The position numbers and the translations under genes were made by a program. The notes under the pieces were generated by a model that was not told the origin of the DNA, ran no database searches, and was given only the letters and a program-made list of their open reading frames with translations. Source: Multifurca ochricompacta (Eukaryota; Basidiomycota; Agaricomycetes; Russulales; Russulaceae). Taken from it: a stretch of 64,000 nt of DNA. This document shows, in pieces, positions 46,449 through 57,877 of this stretch. How positions within the stretch are numbered: position 1 is the first letter of the stretch; each line of letters starts with the position of its first letter. The stretch lies in NCBI GenBank assembly GCA_022496185.1, contig WTXG01000017.1, forward strand, positions 62,001 to 126,000, read 5' to 3'.

Positions 46449-48375
46449 AGGAGGGCGAAATTTGCCTGATCAAATTTTGGAAATCTTCAACGTGAACATG
46501 TCAATAAACGCGGTAGGACAAAAAGGAAGAAGTTGACAATTATATCCGAAATAATATGAAATCACATTACGGACTGATTGCTAAGGGAGGATTCGAACAA
46601 TGAACATCTTTGTGGCCCCATGAAAGTGGGGAAATGGTTGAACTCGTAGTTAAATGATCACGCAACTGCTGGGGAGAGGGAATAATAGATAAGATAAGAT
46701 CGAATGTTACATCGCGCTGAGCAGCCAATGGGATCACCAGAGCGCTTATAGCCGTACCGTGCGACATGACAGGACGTCACCCTGCCCTCCTCGTCCTTGT
46801 CTCGTTTCACCATCCCCCATTGTCTCAGTCTTCTCCTACCTCTCAAAGCCCGCGCATCAACATCCGTAGTCCATCGTGACTCTCACATCGCATGGTACTG
46901 GACGCATTCACGTGTAAACCAGTGGTACATGACGATGTGCGGATTCCAGATGGGTGCCGGATGGAGGAATAGGGTCGGAGAACATGAGGGCACAGTGACG
47001 AGCTCTCTGCCGCCTTGAACCCGCTCCCCTTCTCCAACCAACCTCTCCCATCTTCGATATCCTTGTCTTGAGCAACAATTATATTATATGGTATCAAGCA
47101 TATAACCCCCCTTCCCCCTCCCCACCCCCCGCACTCCCTCCCCTCCTGCGTCGTGGGTATTCTGCCTTTGTCTTTTACTCTTTAATTCCCACTTTCTTTT
47201 CACTCAAGCTGAATTTGATTTTATACTGATTTTGCGCGTGTATAGGGGAGGCTACAGAAGAATTTCCTTTGAGACACTTTACCATGTGTTCCCTTCGCCT
47301 CATTGTGTTGGGACGACTACGATACACGAACGGCCCTTTTCTGCTGCTCCTCGCTTCAGTATCGGCGGTTGACCTCGTTTGATGTCCCACGATTCTGTAT
47401 GACCCCTTTGGATCAAAGTAAGATATATGCCCAAAGTAAGCAGGTGGTGTCCCATACGTACGCGCGTGGTTCGCCTCCACTTATCTATGTACCCTAGAGT
47501 CTTTGCAAATTTCCATGTATAATGGGCCTTAGGTAGGTCCCGTTTTATTGGTTTCAAGAGGAATTTATAGTTCCCAAGCTAAGTTGTAAATGTGGGGTGG
47601 AGTAGTGGATGAAAAGGGTACGTTCTGAGTGCTTTTGATTCCGTATTTAACGCATATACTTATGCACTTTTAGAACTAGCTGGATAGATTGAATGTGGCT
47701 TTCATCGTACTGCGCCCGTCAGCCCTGGATTGCCGATTTCTTTAGCAAAAATTGGTGTAGTGGTGTTTGCATGTGTGCGTGTCCTTTCATCTATTCTCTT
47801 CTTCGGCCGAATTATTTACGTAGGGATTGTCATTCTGCCACAACATACATGCGTTTGACTGTTGACAGTTCAGCTTATCCATCATTCTACACTGTGCGTA
47901 TATGTTCATTCAATTTACTCGCACTGCCAGATTACCCTCTCTTCTAATCAATTCGGTGGTGCGTCGGACATCAGTTACACAGAAACATACACGATCGACT
48001 GATTTAGAATTCGGACAGTCCTCGTTCATCTGAAAATCTAACATGAGAATTGCAGGAAATTCGGGGCATAAAATATAGGGCGTATAGAGTATTAGCGTAG
48101 AATAGGCACAGCTGCCACACATCAGCATGTGTGGGGGGTGGTCAAGGTAAGCGCCGTGAGCGCCACAAGGATGGCGTCCACATAACCAAACAAAAGTGGG
48201 CGGCCAGCATTTTACTTTTCGGGCCGGAACATCGGAGCAACTTCCCACGCCCGGTTCTTTCCCCCGCAGCGCCGTGGCCCGCCAGACCAGAGAGAACGAA
48301 AGCCGACACGATCCTCGTAGACAACCCGTCCGCCCTAATTTATCCTCCATTGTCCCCATCCTTTTTCTCCATGAT
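46449..48375. other. intergenic region, no supported gene
   Basis: 1.9 kb between the SDR and EPL1. Pyrimidine-rich around 47100-47160. Short open frames on both strands have no domain. The sequence GGATTCGAAC at 46590-46599 resembles a tRNA B box, but no cloverleaf fits. Confidence 0.5.
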
Positions 48376-51300
48376 ATGCCCCGTGCACACAACCCAGGCC
48401 CCTCTACTCTTCGCAACCGCAACCGCGTCACCAACAAGACTCGACTTCACATCGTTCAGGGTAGCCTCGATGCGGACCCTCTCGCTTTCGATGAGGATGA
48501 GGAGAAGGCTCGGATTGTGTCTACCGCTGGTGTTGATGCAGAGGACGCCAATGTGAGCTCGTATTTTCTTCTACATCGTGCCCTCGGGCCCCTCTTGTTG
48601 AAAGTTGCCTGGTGGCATGCTCCTATTGGTTGCCGCCGTGAGAATTTCGTCCCGCGGAATGCTGACTCATCGTTTTTTTTTTCTTTCTTTTTTTAGGAAC
48701 ACCACCTTCAGGCTGTGCTGTCAGCTGCCTCACAGCGTCACTCCTCCACGCGCTCGTCCCGTGGTCTCGGTGAAAAGACTACTACCAAACAGCAGGATGC
48801 GTACATCCCCATCCCAGATAATGCTGGCCTGGTGGATGACTATGAGTCTCTGTACCAACCCGACCGATGGCGCGACCCGGTCTCATACGTTAAGACATCT
48901 GAGACGAGTGAGGAGACGTTACAAGATGCCCTCGCGCATGGTTTCACGTATTTTATGGATGAGCGTGACAAAGAGTGGCTCGACAAGAACAATGAAGAGG
49001 CTCGTGGCGAGGGAACGTCGGCGCAAGGTGCTGTTTCGGCATCCGGAACAACAACAAGGACCTCGCAGCGTAGCGCAAAGGCGAAGGGCAAGGAGCCCGA
49101 CGTTTCACAACCCATCGTCATTTCGGAGGATGAATTCGAACTAGTAATGGGATTGTTTGAAAAAGTAACACATGAGAAGACCGAATTTCTTCATCACGTA
49201 CGTTACTTTACTCGAATTGGCATGCAAAACTAACTCACACTCGGTCGTAGGGTCTTGAGCAGGGGTCTCCTTTCCCACCTTTTTCTGATTACCAGGACAC
49301 GTTCTCTAACAAACTTACTCTCGACATGTTTGCTGCGTTCACGGTTCCATCATGGATCCCGCAACCATTGCAGTTGCTTCGCTTTGCAAAGGCGGTTTAC
49401 CCTTACTGGAAGGAACGCCGAATCGAGCGAGGTGGCCATCGAATAATCCCCACTCTAAACGTGAGTTGGAACCGTCCTCATACCTTTCTTTCCGTGACAC
49501 CTTGTCCCTAGTTTGATGAGTCGGATGTCAAAAACGAGTCCTACATCTCCTTTAGGCGACGCGATGTCAAAGCGATGCGGAAGACCCGCGCGTCACAAGC
49601 GTCTTCTTCGGAAAAGCTCATGCGTCTGAAGCAAGAGCTCGCTACTGCAGCAGAACTTGTTAGCGGTGTTCTCAAGCGCGAGCAACTGAAGCGCGAGGCA
49701 GCACAGCAGGCGAAGGCCGTGTGGGAGAAACGCGAAGATCTCGCCAATCTTAAGCGCAAATTTCCCTCGTTACTTAACGCTAAGGAAGATGAAGAGTTGT
49801 TTTATGACAAAGAAAGAGTGGTCAAGAAGGCGAAGCCTACGGAGTCGGGGTACGCATATTCCCATCATTTACGAGTGTGTGAGAACTCACCATCCATGTA
49901 GTCGTGTCGTCGGTCTCAAACTCAAGTCGCGTGACAACAATGGTGAGCTCGTATCGCCAGCGCCGCTGCATGACACAGTTGTTCGTCCGAAGGAGCGCGC
50001 AGCGACTATCCTTGCACAAATCGACCGCGAGATGGCCCGGTTCAAGGAGCGCGACCATCACTGGGAAGATGGGATCGAAGTGGGTTGTTTGCAGGTGTCA
50101 TTCTCGCTTTCGCTCATTGTCCTTTTAGAACGCCTATCAACCTCAGCCGGTTACTCAAGCCCAGCGACACTTCAAGTGGATCCCCCCACCCGAAACATCA
50201 CGACCATTATCACCGCTGAAAGCCACTCTGGTTGACGACTCCCCCACTCCAGAGTGGCGTGCTGTCCGGATACGTCGTGGTCGTGGAGGTGTACTGCGTG
50301 TTGACCGCCGCAGCTCTCGCCGTTCTCCACCTTGCGATGAGGTACTGCGTTACCCTCGGCGCTTAGCAAACATCACATCCGCCGAGTCGGAGGCGACTGA
50401 GGAGGAACTAGCTGCCGAAAGGGAGATTTCGTGGCGGATCCACGACCGCTGGCTGCTAGATGCGGACGACGAGCCCTCCGTTGGGTCCGACGGTCCTGAT
50501 GAAAAGGACAGAGTTCTTGTGGACGAATTTCATCCCAAGTACGCCTTTTCGTTTGTTGATTTGACCATCGCTGACTACTTTGTTAGATATTTGCTTAAGG
50601 GGATGTCCCTGTATCAGGAGGACGATCACCAGCGGCTCACCACGGACCCCACTATCTATACGCCGTCTTCTGACGGCCGTCTGTTGGGTTTTCTACCTTA
50701 CAGAACGGGTATCGCTCCTGCATTCCGTCGAGACGCCATCATTGTTGGCCCCCGTCCCCTCGTCCCTCAGACACCTTCTCAGGCCGCAGCGATGCAGCAG
50801 CACCAGCAACAACTGGCCCAACAAAGCGCCCTTGGGATGCCGCAGACAACGGGGACGCCGATCTCGATGCAGCAACAGATGAAGAAGCTGCCGTCGGCGT
50901 TAAATGTGCCACAAATGCGGATTTCATCTAATGGTAGCCTACGCCCGCCTGCTACCCCGGTTTTAGCCGCCATCACACCTTCCGCTCCTCAGACTTCTCC
51001 TCAGTCATCTCCAACGCTAACAGCTGCCAATAGCCAAACCAGTCCCACCCCTGTTCCCCCATCCCTCAACGGATCTGAAGAATCGTCTTCCACACCTGCC
51101 CAACAACAAGACTGTGTCATTCCTTCCGGTGATGCAACACCTACTGGCTTGTCCACGGGCTCTCCTATGCCGATGCAGCCTAATCAAGGACATCATGCGA
51201 TTTCTCTTCCTAATGGTTATCATATGCAAAATAACTATGCGGCTGCTATGACCAATGGAGCCACAACATACCTTCACCCAGGCACACAGCAAAATGGGCT

Positions 51301-51685
51301 CTCCGTGCAGCAAATTCAACTTAAGAATGTGTTCAGTAATGGGCAACAGGAAATCCCCATCCCAGTCAACGGCTCGCGGCCAGCGTCATACATTGGGCAT
51401 GTCAGCAACGGAACGAATTTCAACCTGCCGGTGGGAGCTGTCGGTGTGAATGTTGGGATGAATCTGAGTAACATCAATCTGAAACTTCCATCCACGCGAC
51501 CAATGCAGTGGGCAACAACTCAGCGCAGCCCGCAAGCTGTTGCGATCGCGCATTCGCTCTCTCCACATATGCACCCTCACAGTCCGGCACCTCAGGTATC
51601 GCCACCGCGTGGTGGACAGACGCCAACTGCGTCGCCTTCGCTACATCAACAACAGGTGGTTGGCGGGTCTGGCGCGACATATTAG
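48376..51685 (+). CDS. EPL1: Enhancer of polycomb-like protein, NuA4 subunit
   Basis: EPL1 anchors the Esa1/Tip60 catalytic module in the NuA4 histone acetyltransferase complex in the nucleus. Six exons: 48376..48552, 48696..49197, 49251..49460, 49512..49849, 49902..50079, 50129..51685; phases match and no frame break is seen. The N terminus is basic (MPRAHNPGPSTLRNRNRVTN). The EPL domain includes IPIPDNAGLVDDYESLYQPD, ALAHGFTYFMDERDKEWLDK, SEDEFELVMGLFEKVTHEKT and AVYPYWKERRIERGGHRIIP. Then FDESDVKNESYISFRRRDVK, MRKTRASQASSSEKLMRLKQ and REDLANLKRKFPSLL, with a predicted coiled coil (ELATAAELVSGVLKREQLKR). The second half has RVRIRRGRGGVLRVDRRSS-like basic sequence and a long low-complexity tail rich in Gln, Pro, Ser and Asn. 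About 986 residues, long for the family. Confidence 0.95.
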
Positions 51686-53000
51686 GCATTCTACAGCTTT
51701 AGGAGAGATCTCCAGTGGCTTCTATCCAACCTCACCTCACTTCTATAGCTTTTTTTTTTTCTTTGCGTTCGTGTGTTATGTTGTGGACGTTAATTTTTTT
51801 TTTCTTTTGCTACTGATTCAATTCGTGTATTGTAGCGATGATTTATTTGGAACTTGAAGATCACGCACGCAAAGATGATTGGTGGGATGTGTCTCATGCC
51901 CACGTGAGAGATACGCACGTACTGCACAGCCTCATGTCATGTGTTATTGATTCGGTGCCGGTGATGCCTCCGCCAATTCTTCAAATTATTATAATTAAAT
52001 ATAAATTAAACAAATTAAACAAATTAAATATAGTTCGTCTGACCTCGACGAATTTCGTTTTGTTTTGTACTTTTGTACTACTTGTCGACATTGCTATTAC
52101 AACCCCCCAGGCTTTCGTTTACATGGACCCATATCGTAGCGCATTCTCTTCTCTTCCCCTCTTCCTCTAACCTAACTTAACTTAACTAACCCACTTCATT
52201 TCCCTTTAGTTACAAATGCCAGTTCTGATAACTTCCGCGCTCATATCTGTCATGTCTCGTTTCTATTCTGATTTCGGGTGCAAGGGGCCTTCTCCGGTCT
52301 GCATGGGGGTGACTTGCATGGGAAGATTGGCAAAGTTCGTTGGAATGAACTGAACGAATCATATATGGCGCCAAGGACCTTAGGCATACGCCCAGTCTCC
52401 CAAAGGATCTTGTGCTGACTGACTGACAATTCTCTGCCTGGTGACAAATAATCACCAAAACAAAAACACGGGGGTGGTGAGTTATGCCCGTTGGAGGTGG
52501 TGGGGAAAATCCGTTTTTCCGTGCTTTACCTCTCCCTCCCTGCTCCCCCTCCTTCTCTTCCTCCTTTCCCCCTCTCATGCGATCACACGCTAATAAATAC
52601 AAAAAAACTGCTAGAGGTGTCGGCAACCCTTTCGCCTAAAACCTTTCACACAATCTATATGAACAAGTGCTATAAGCATTTAGGTAAGTTTGTGTCAAAA
52701 AACCTCCCAGTTCCGCCCTTCCATCAGGGAGCTGAACTGGGCTGGGTTTATTGTTTGTTTGTTTACTAACGATTGGACACGGCGACACGGCGTGGACAAG
52801 CGCCACAGGCATACTACATGTACTCATAGGATGGACTTTAGACCCTTCAATCGCCGCCTCGAGGTGAAATTTCTTAGGCCCTCAAAAAAATGCATGTTTG
52901 GGATAGAAAGAAATGGATCACTTAATTAACGATCCTCGCGACAGAAGCACTAGTATTGTTGTATGTGTATACACAAGAAGAGGTGCACACTCAAACCCGG
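51686..53000. other. intergenic region
   Basis: 3' flanks of EPL1 (plus) and the PriA-like gene (minus). AT-rich, with an AATTAAACAAATT repeat near 52003-52030. No gene supported. Confidence 0.5.
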
Positions 53001-53699
53001 TTAAAGAAAAGGGAGGCACGAGCCAGGAGGCACGCACTTGCCGTTGCAGACAATGTTAGGCGCATCGCAGACGCACGTCGTCGGGTACTGGGGCGGATAA
53101 GGTGTAAAACCGTCCGTGCATTGGAACCCGCAAGGGTTTCCATTAATGCAAATGGGAGTGCTGTGGTCCGGATAGACGCAGTGAGCATTGGGGGCAGTAC
53201 CGATGATCTAAAAATTAAAAAACAGTCCAAAAGTCAGGCACGTGCCACTATTCAACGTTGATGTCGACATCGACGATGACATTCGACACATACAATTTTC
53301 GTCAGGATGTCAGTGACAACGCTTTCACTGGCGGTTTGAACGGCCACAATAGCGACATTATTGGTTTTGAGGAAAAGGGGAAGCGCCGACAGACAAAGGC
53401 AGACATCTGTGTCCATCCCCCAAAGTCAGTTCAGCCGAAAACAAAAAAAACCCAATGGAGAGCCCGAGATCGGCCACGGGGGCCACAAGGTTTTTTGAAA
53501 AGTTGACTTCACCTATTCTGCCAACGGTGGTCAGTGTGCCCAACGAGTCAGGGACTGCGAGATCCACGTTGACGTTTGCGCAGACGTCGAGGGGGGCGCG
53601 TGCATCTAGAGGATGCGAGGCTGGCTCACGGGACTCAAGAGGGGAAGCATGAGCTCCGAAGAGTAGGCCGAGAATGGGAAGAACACGGAAGATACGCAT
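53001..53699 (-). CDS. PriA-like secreted cysteine-rich protein
   Basis: A small secreted protein resembling PriA of Lentinula, a family common in mushroom-forming fungi; its role is not settled. It starts at 53699 with a signal peptide (MRIFRVLPILGLLFGAHASP), cleavage likely after HAS or nearby. Then LDVCANVNVDLAVPDSLGTL and an intron covering the Phe/Leu-rich stretch near 53425-53495. The next exon has VCLCLSALPLFL and VAIVAVQTASESVVTDILTK. The last exon has NAHCVYPDHSTPICINGNPC, FQCTDGFTPYPPQYPTTCVC and NIVCNGKCVPPGSC, a dense cysteine cluster typical of the family. The stop at 53001 follows soon after PPGSC. Family members often continue further, so the end may be truncated or mis-framed. 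Confidence 0.82.
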
Positions 53700-55241
53700 A
53701 CCGCAGGCTACTCTCGTGGAAAACCAAAAAGGATGGACTGAGCAGTGAAGAGGCGAAGATTGGTCCTAAAGGATGAAATAGTGCTGGGCTGGGTCTTATA
53801 AGTGAAATTAATCTTACTCGCGCGGAAGCGGTCCGGCTAGGGATGTATGAAACATTTGCATTTGCAAGATGAGTTGAGCGTTGAGAGCTAGTCCGACGCG
53901 AGTCCAAACTTTTGGGGTGGGATGGATGATAAAGTGTTGGAAGCTCGAATAACGGCAGGATATATTTCAATATAAAAATAAAGATACCCGTCTTGGTCGG
54001 CTTCCTGTGATACTCAAAAAAAAAGGATCATTAGCTATTACCATTGGCCAACTGGCCGATCAACGAAAAAACCAAAATCCCGGGGATGAAGAAGGCGGGG
54101 GGGGGGGGTGGAAATCCGCATGTCAGCCCCTACGTCAATGGATTGAATAACGGAGGGGGCCTACCCTGTATGCTGCAACGGTGACCACCGTTTCTTTATT
54201 ATTATCATTATTATTATTTTCATTGCCAAGGCCCTTGGATGATGGCTTGGAAATATCACACTGGCAGAGTGCAGAAATGGAATCAATAATCCTGAACACA
54301 CAGAACTAGGATTTTAATCACTCTTACTCTTACTCTTTCTTTTCCGCAATCACCGTTTGGCTAACTTACCGATCAGGGTTTCCTTCCTTCCTTTTCCACC
54401 CAACTCGGGAGTCCGAGCCTGAGTCCGGGAGGGTGAACGTCCCCCCGCTTGTCTCTCGTTCTGGTGCCAAACGGAAAAGAATGAATTTGTTCGTGGACCT
54501 TGGACTCGTTTGGTTGGGTTGTAATTGTACTGATGGGCACAGGCGCGTCTCTAATGACTTGGAACTACCCCAATTGAACTTAGGGAGCTGACCCTTCATC
54601 TCCGTCTCCGCGTCTCCTCCAGAATGATAGTTAGGTAGGTAGATATATGCGCGGAAGTCAAACTCCACTGTACTGAAAGCACGCACGCTTATTCCTTCGT
54701 TTTTCTCGCTGATTCCGAAACATCCCGCCTCAGTTCGCTTTCGTTTCAGCAACAGCAAGAAAGCCACATGGGTTCTATCGTATCGAAGCACGCGCGGTTG
54801 TTCGTCTCGCGTAGGGGCCCGCACCTGTCAAACACAAAAATAATCTTGGTAATTTGGAGGCGCTCTCTCAAAACGATCTATAGATCAAATACATACGACC
54901 GACTAAATTTGATGCGACATGTGCTGAACTTGACCAATCCATACACGCAATTGCAACACAAGACAACAACAACGACAATGACAATGACACTATGCCTACC
55001 CTGGGAACCGAGGAAACAGACACGGACAAAGTTTTTTAGAATTAATTAGAGTTAATTAAAATCTTAGTCTTTCGGATGATGATTCTACGGATGCCCGATC
55101 TGGTGTCTTCTGATTTATTTTGTGAAGCGGCGTCTGATCATCTAACCGTCCTTCTTGCCGACGACAACGACAACCCTCCGTCAAACTGACAATAAAATAT
55201 ATATATTAATCAACGGCTCGTTGCCAGTCCAAACTGAAACT
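53700..55241. other. intergenic region
   Basis: Upstream of the PriA-like gene to the edge of the transposon-rich region. It contains a G tract near 54097-54107 and scattered simple repeats. Open frames around 54366-54824 show no domain. Confidence 0.5.
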
Positions 55242-55357
55242 AGTGATGTTCCGGCCCGGCTTGGCCTGAGGTGGCTTTGGCTTTCCTGATGTCTGGGCTG
55301 AGCCAAAGCTGCCACAAATGGCTTGACCCAAGCCACAGCTTTTGGCAGAGAAAGTAC
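55242..55357. repeat. GGCTTGGCCTGA-type interspersed repeat, copy 1
   Basis: GC-rich segment beginning near TAGTGATG with CGGCTTGGCCTGAGGTGGCTT, containing several overlapping GGCT/AGCC half-palindromes. A similar, longer segment occurs at 56511-56655 in the same orientation. It is unlike the AT-rich DNA around it. Confidence 0.6.
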
Positions 55358-55744
55358 ATATATGCAGAGACTTGAAGTGTTGATTTGGAGGGGATTGAGG
55401 GAAGGAAAAATCTCAGTGAAAAAAACTACACAAGTTGTACATATATATGCAGGAGCTCCTGCAACAAGAGATGCAGTAGACATTTGTGATTGAGGGTGGG
55501 TCATCAGGAAAATGACATATTGCTAGATTGACTAGTGCTAGCCATTCTAGCCCTTCTAGCACTTTAAATTCAAATGTAGATCTAGTGAACATGTCTTCAT
55601 GCCTATAACTACTTTTGAAAATGTAAAGCTACTTTTCAATCCAAAACTACTTTTCAAATCTAGGGCTTGTGTCACAGCTAGGTGCACAGTGTGTTGAAGT
55701 TCCAGGTTCAAGGATCAAGTTGTCCTTCAAGTTGTCAATCTACA

Positions 55745-55957
55745 GTGGGTCAAAAAACTGTCCCAATGTTTGCACCGTTTTTAGTATTCACTCTATAGCA
55801 CCAAGGCATTTAGGAATCTGGTTATGGTGTGGCTGTATGTCTGAAAGCCCTGCTTCCTGGCTACCATTCCCAATTTGGATCAAAGAAATTGGCCATGATA
55901 TAAGCATTTTATGATCAAATTAAATCAATCAATCATTGGGACAGTTTTTTGACCCAC
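55745..55957. repeat. 213-bp segment bounded by 24-bp perfect inverted repeats (Tc1-like end)
   Basis: The arms at 55745-55768 and 55934-55957 are exact inverted copies (GTGGGTCAAAAAACTGTCCC and four more bases). The left arm sits in TACAGTGGGTC, which fits a Tc1/mariner end at a TA target. The 165-bp centre is AT-rich and non-coding. It directly follows the Tc1-like transposase tail (55985-56157, minus), so it may be a hairpin-type terminal end of that element or a small non-autonomous element. Confidence 0.85.
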
Positions 55958-55984
55958 ATTTTAAATCCACTATCTGCCCAATTA

Positions 55985-56157
55985 CTACTTTATTTCACCC
56001 CTTTTTGCCTTGGTAACTCCTTGAATCCTTTTAGTCATCCTTTCTATAACCTTTTGCCATCATTCTGGTGCATTTTTATTCCACTCCTCCACCACCCTCT
56101 CCCACAACTCAGGTACCCCCTTGACTGGTTAAGAACCTTCTTCAGATCCACCCAGAG
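55985..56157 (-). pseudogene. Tc1/mariner transposase C-terminal remnant
   Basis: On the minus strand the translation gives LWVDLKKVLN, then after a frame break PELWERVVEEWNKNAPE, an in-frame stop, and WQKVIERMTKRIQGVTKAKR. This is the C-terminal end of a Tc1-type transposase, where HLWxxLKxxL and WQKLIESMPRRxxAVIKAKG-like segments are typical. The upstream part of the gene is missing because the sequence changes at 56158, where an LTR-like sequence starts with TGTTA. One frameshift and one stop show it is dead. Confidence 0.82.
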
Positions 56158-56510
56158 TGTTATGACCCTTGCCTAGTGACCCTATTTTCTTCACTATCCC
56201 CAATGATGACCCTGCCCTTCCCCCTACACTACACTTTATGATCACATCCCCTTCTTGGGACCCATCATGTGCCTTGCTCCCTTCCCTGTGACTGCTGTTG
56301 TACTTGTTTACTTGACTTTGCTTATGATTGCCCCCTTATCTCTTATCTTTACGACTGGACACTTACTTAATTCCCTATCAGAAGCCAGGCTTTATGCCCT
56401 CTGCTTTCATATATTCAGGCCCACTTGACTCCATGACTCTTATCTTGTAGACGCCCATCCAATTACATATATAAGCCCACTGTATCTACCTAGTAGACTT
56501 CAGACTTAGT
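56158..56510 (+). repeat. fossil LTR fragment, plus orientation
   Basis: This stretch starts TGTTATGACCC and aligns by eye, with many substitutions, to the reverse complement of the LTR at 57271-57846. Shared blocks include GGACACTTACTTA, TTCCCTATCAG, GGCCCACTTGACTCC and TATATAAGCC (a likely TATA-type signal). It therefore is a diverged LTR in plus orientation, about 350 bp of it, cut off at 56511 by the GGCTTGGCC repeat. It lies inside the broken Tc1-like transposase. Confidence 0.8.
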
Positions 56511-56655
56511 GTTGTGATGGCCCTGGCTTGGCCTGAAGCCACGGCTTAGGCCTGGCTTTTGGCAGCTTAGGCTTTTCAAAACTCAAGCCTGGGCCATAGC
56601 GACGGCTTCCGGCCAGCTTAGGCCCAGCTCAGGCCCAAGCTGCGGCTTTACAGCA
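56511..56655. repeat. GGCTTGGCCTGA-type interspersed repeat, copy 2
   Basis: Begins GTTGTGATGGCCCTGGCTTGG and continues with many GGCTTAGGCC/AGGCCCAGCTC half-palindromes. Related to 55242-55357. It ends near TACAGCATCA and follows directly on the fossil LTR. Confidence 0.6.
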
Positions 56656-57270
56656 TCAAATCAAGTTTTAAGCTGCATTTTTTGAAGGACTTGTAGTTTA
56701 CATTATATCAACCCCTAGCCACTGCTTTGGCCTTCTGCCATATTATGTCTCCCATTTAATTCCTGTAACATAAGTTGTCTTATTTTAGCTTGTATCAATA
56801 ACAGCATTTGTAATGGGTGTTTCTATCCCACGCTTGCTATGTAGATAAGATAAGATGTTGAGATCGTGGTGAAACTAAGAGTGAAAATCCAGCAAGAATA
56901 CAACTATACTGAACAATTGCTAAGAGCCTACACCCCCAAGAAGACAAGATGGGATCTGCAGCATGCTACAGGGCATCTTTAAATAGGTTCTAGTACTATT
57001 CTACAAAATACCAAAGCTGATCAAGTGTGCAATGTAAATCTAATTATTTATCAGTGGCTTTATATACAATTTAGATGTACTATATCAGCTACCAAATTAA
57101 AGTAAACGAATGTGCGCGTTATCTTGCTTGTTAATGAAAGTGATTTCATCACATGATCGATCTGAGATGTATATACTCAGTATCTTAATCAATGTGAGAC
57201 ATGTTTTATCTCATCAATTGTTTTATCTAAACGTGATCACAATTATGTCAGACTACTTCTGTACCAGTAT
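56656..57270. other. AT-rich sequence between repeats
   Basis: No gene recognised. It probably consists of older transposon debris, but no family could be assigned. Confidence 0.4.
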
Positions 57271-57846
57271 TGTTACATCCGGTGCGGGACGTTCCACACG
57301 ACTTGTGTGACAGCTCAGTTCATGGATTCAGATAGGGAATCAATAAGATCCCTGGAGTTTGGTATGAATAGTCAAAGTCAAAGAGGCTGTACTCTAAGAC
57401 GATGTTGAATGGAAAGAGTGCCAAAAGCACTGAGACAACCAAGGCCTAAGGATCAAAGGGAAGTCCAAAAGACAAGCACTGATGTATTCAATAAGTCGAG
57501 TCTGAGGTCTACATTGTAGTCTACAGAGGCTTATATACGTAAGAGAGTGAGCATCTATAGATAAGGATCACGGAGTCAAGTGGGCCCAAATATCCAGAAG
57601 CGGAGGGCGTAAAGCCTAGCTTCTACTGATAGGGAACTAAGTAAGTGTCCGGTCATATGATAAGAAGATAAATGATAAGTAAGATAACAGTGAACAAACA
57701 TAAGTAAATGGAGGAGTCATGGGATGGACGAAGAGCATGTGACGGGTCCCATGATGGAGACATGATCTGATAGTGGAGAGTGGGTGGTGAGGAAGAGTTG
57801 TCGTTGGGCAGGAAAAAGAAGACAGGGAGAGACGGGGTTTGTAACA
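57271..57846 (-). repeat. LTR of the Ty3/gypsy element (3' LTR)
   Basis: 576 bp bounded by the inverted 7-mers TGTTACA (57271) and TGTAACA (ending 57846). On the element's own strand a polypurine tract (GAAGAGGGGGTGA) sits directly upstream of the LTR, at about 57847-57860, as expected for plus-strand priming. The last coding frame of the element ends at 57878, 32 bp before the LTR. The other LTR would lie beyond the window. The bases outside, AGTAT, could be one half of a target duplication. Confidence 0.9.
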
Positions 57847-57877
57847 TCACCCCCTCTTCTGGTTCTAGCAGTCCTGG

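Noticed and set aside
46580..46660. Possible tRNA gene on the minus strand (TTCGAATCC box)
   Set aside because: The bases flanking the loop do not pair into a T-arm, and no acceptor or anticodon stem fits.
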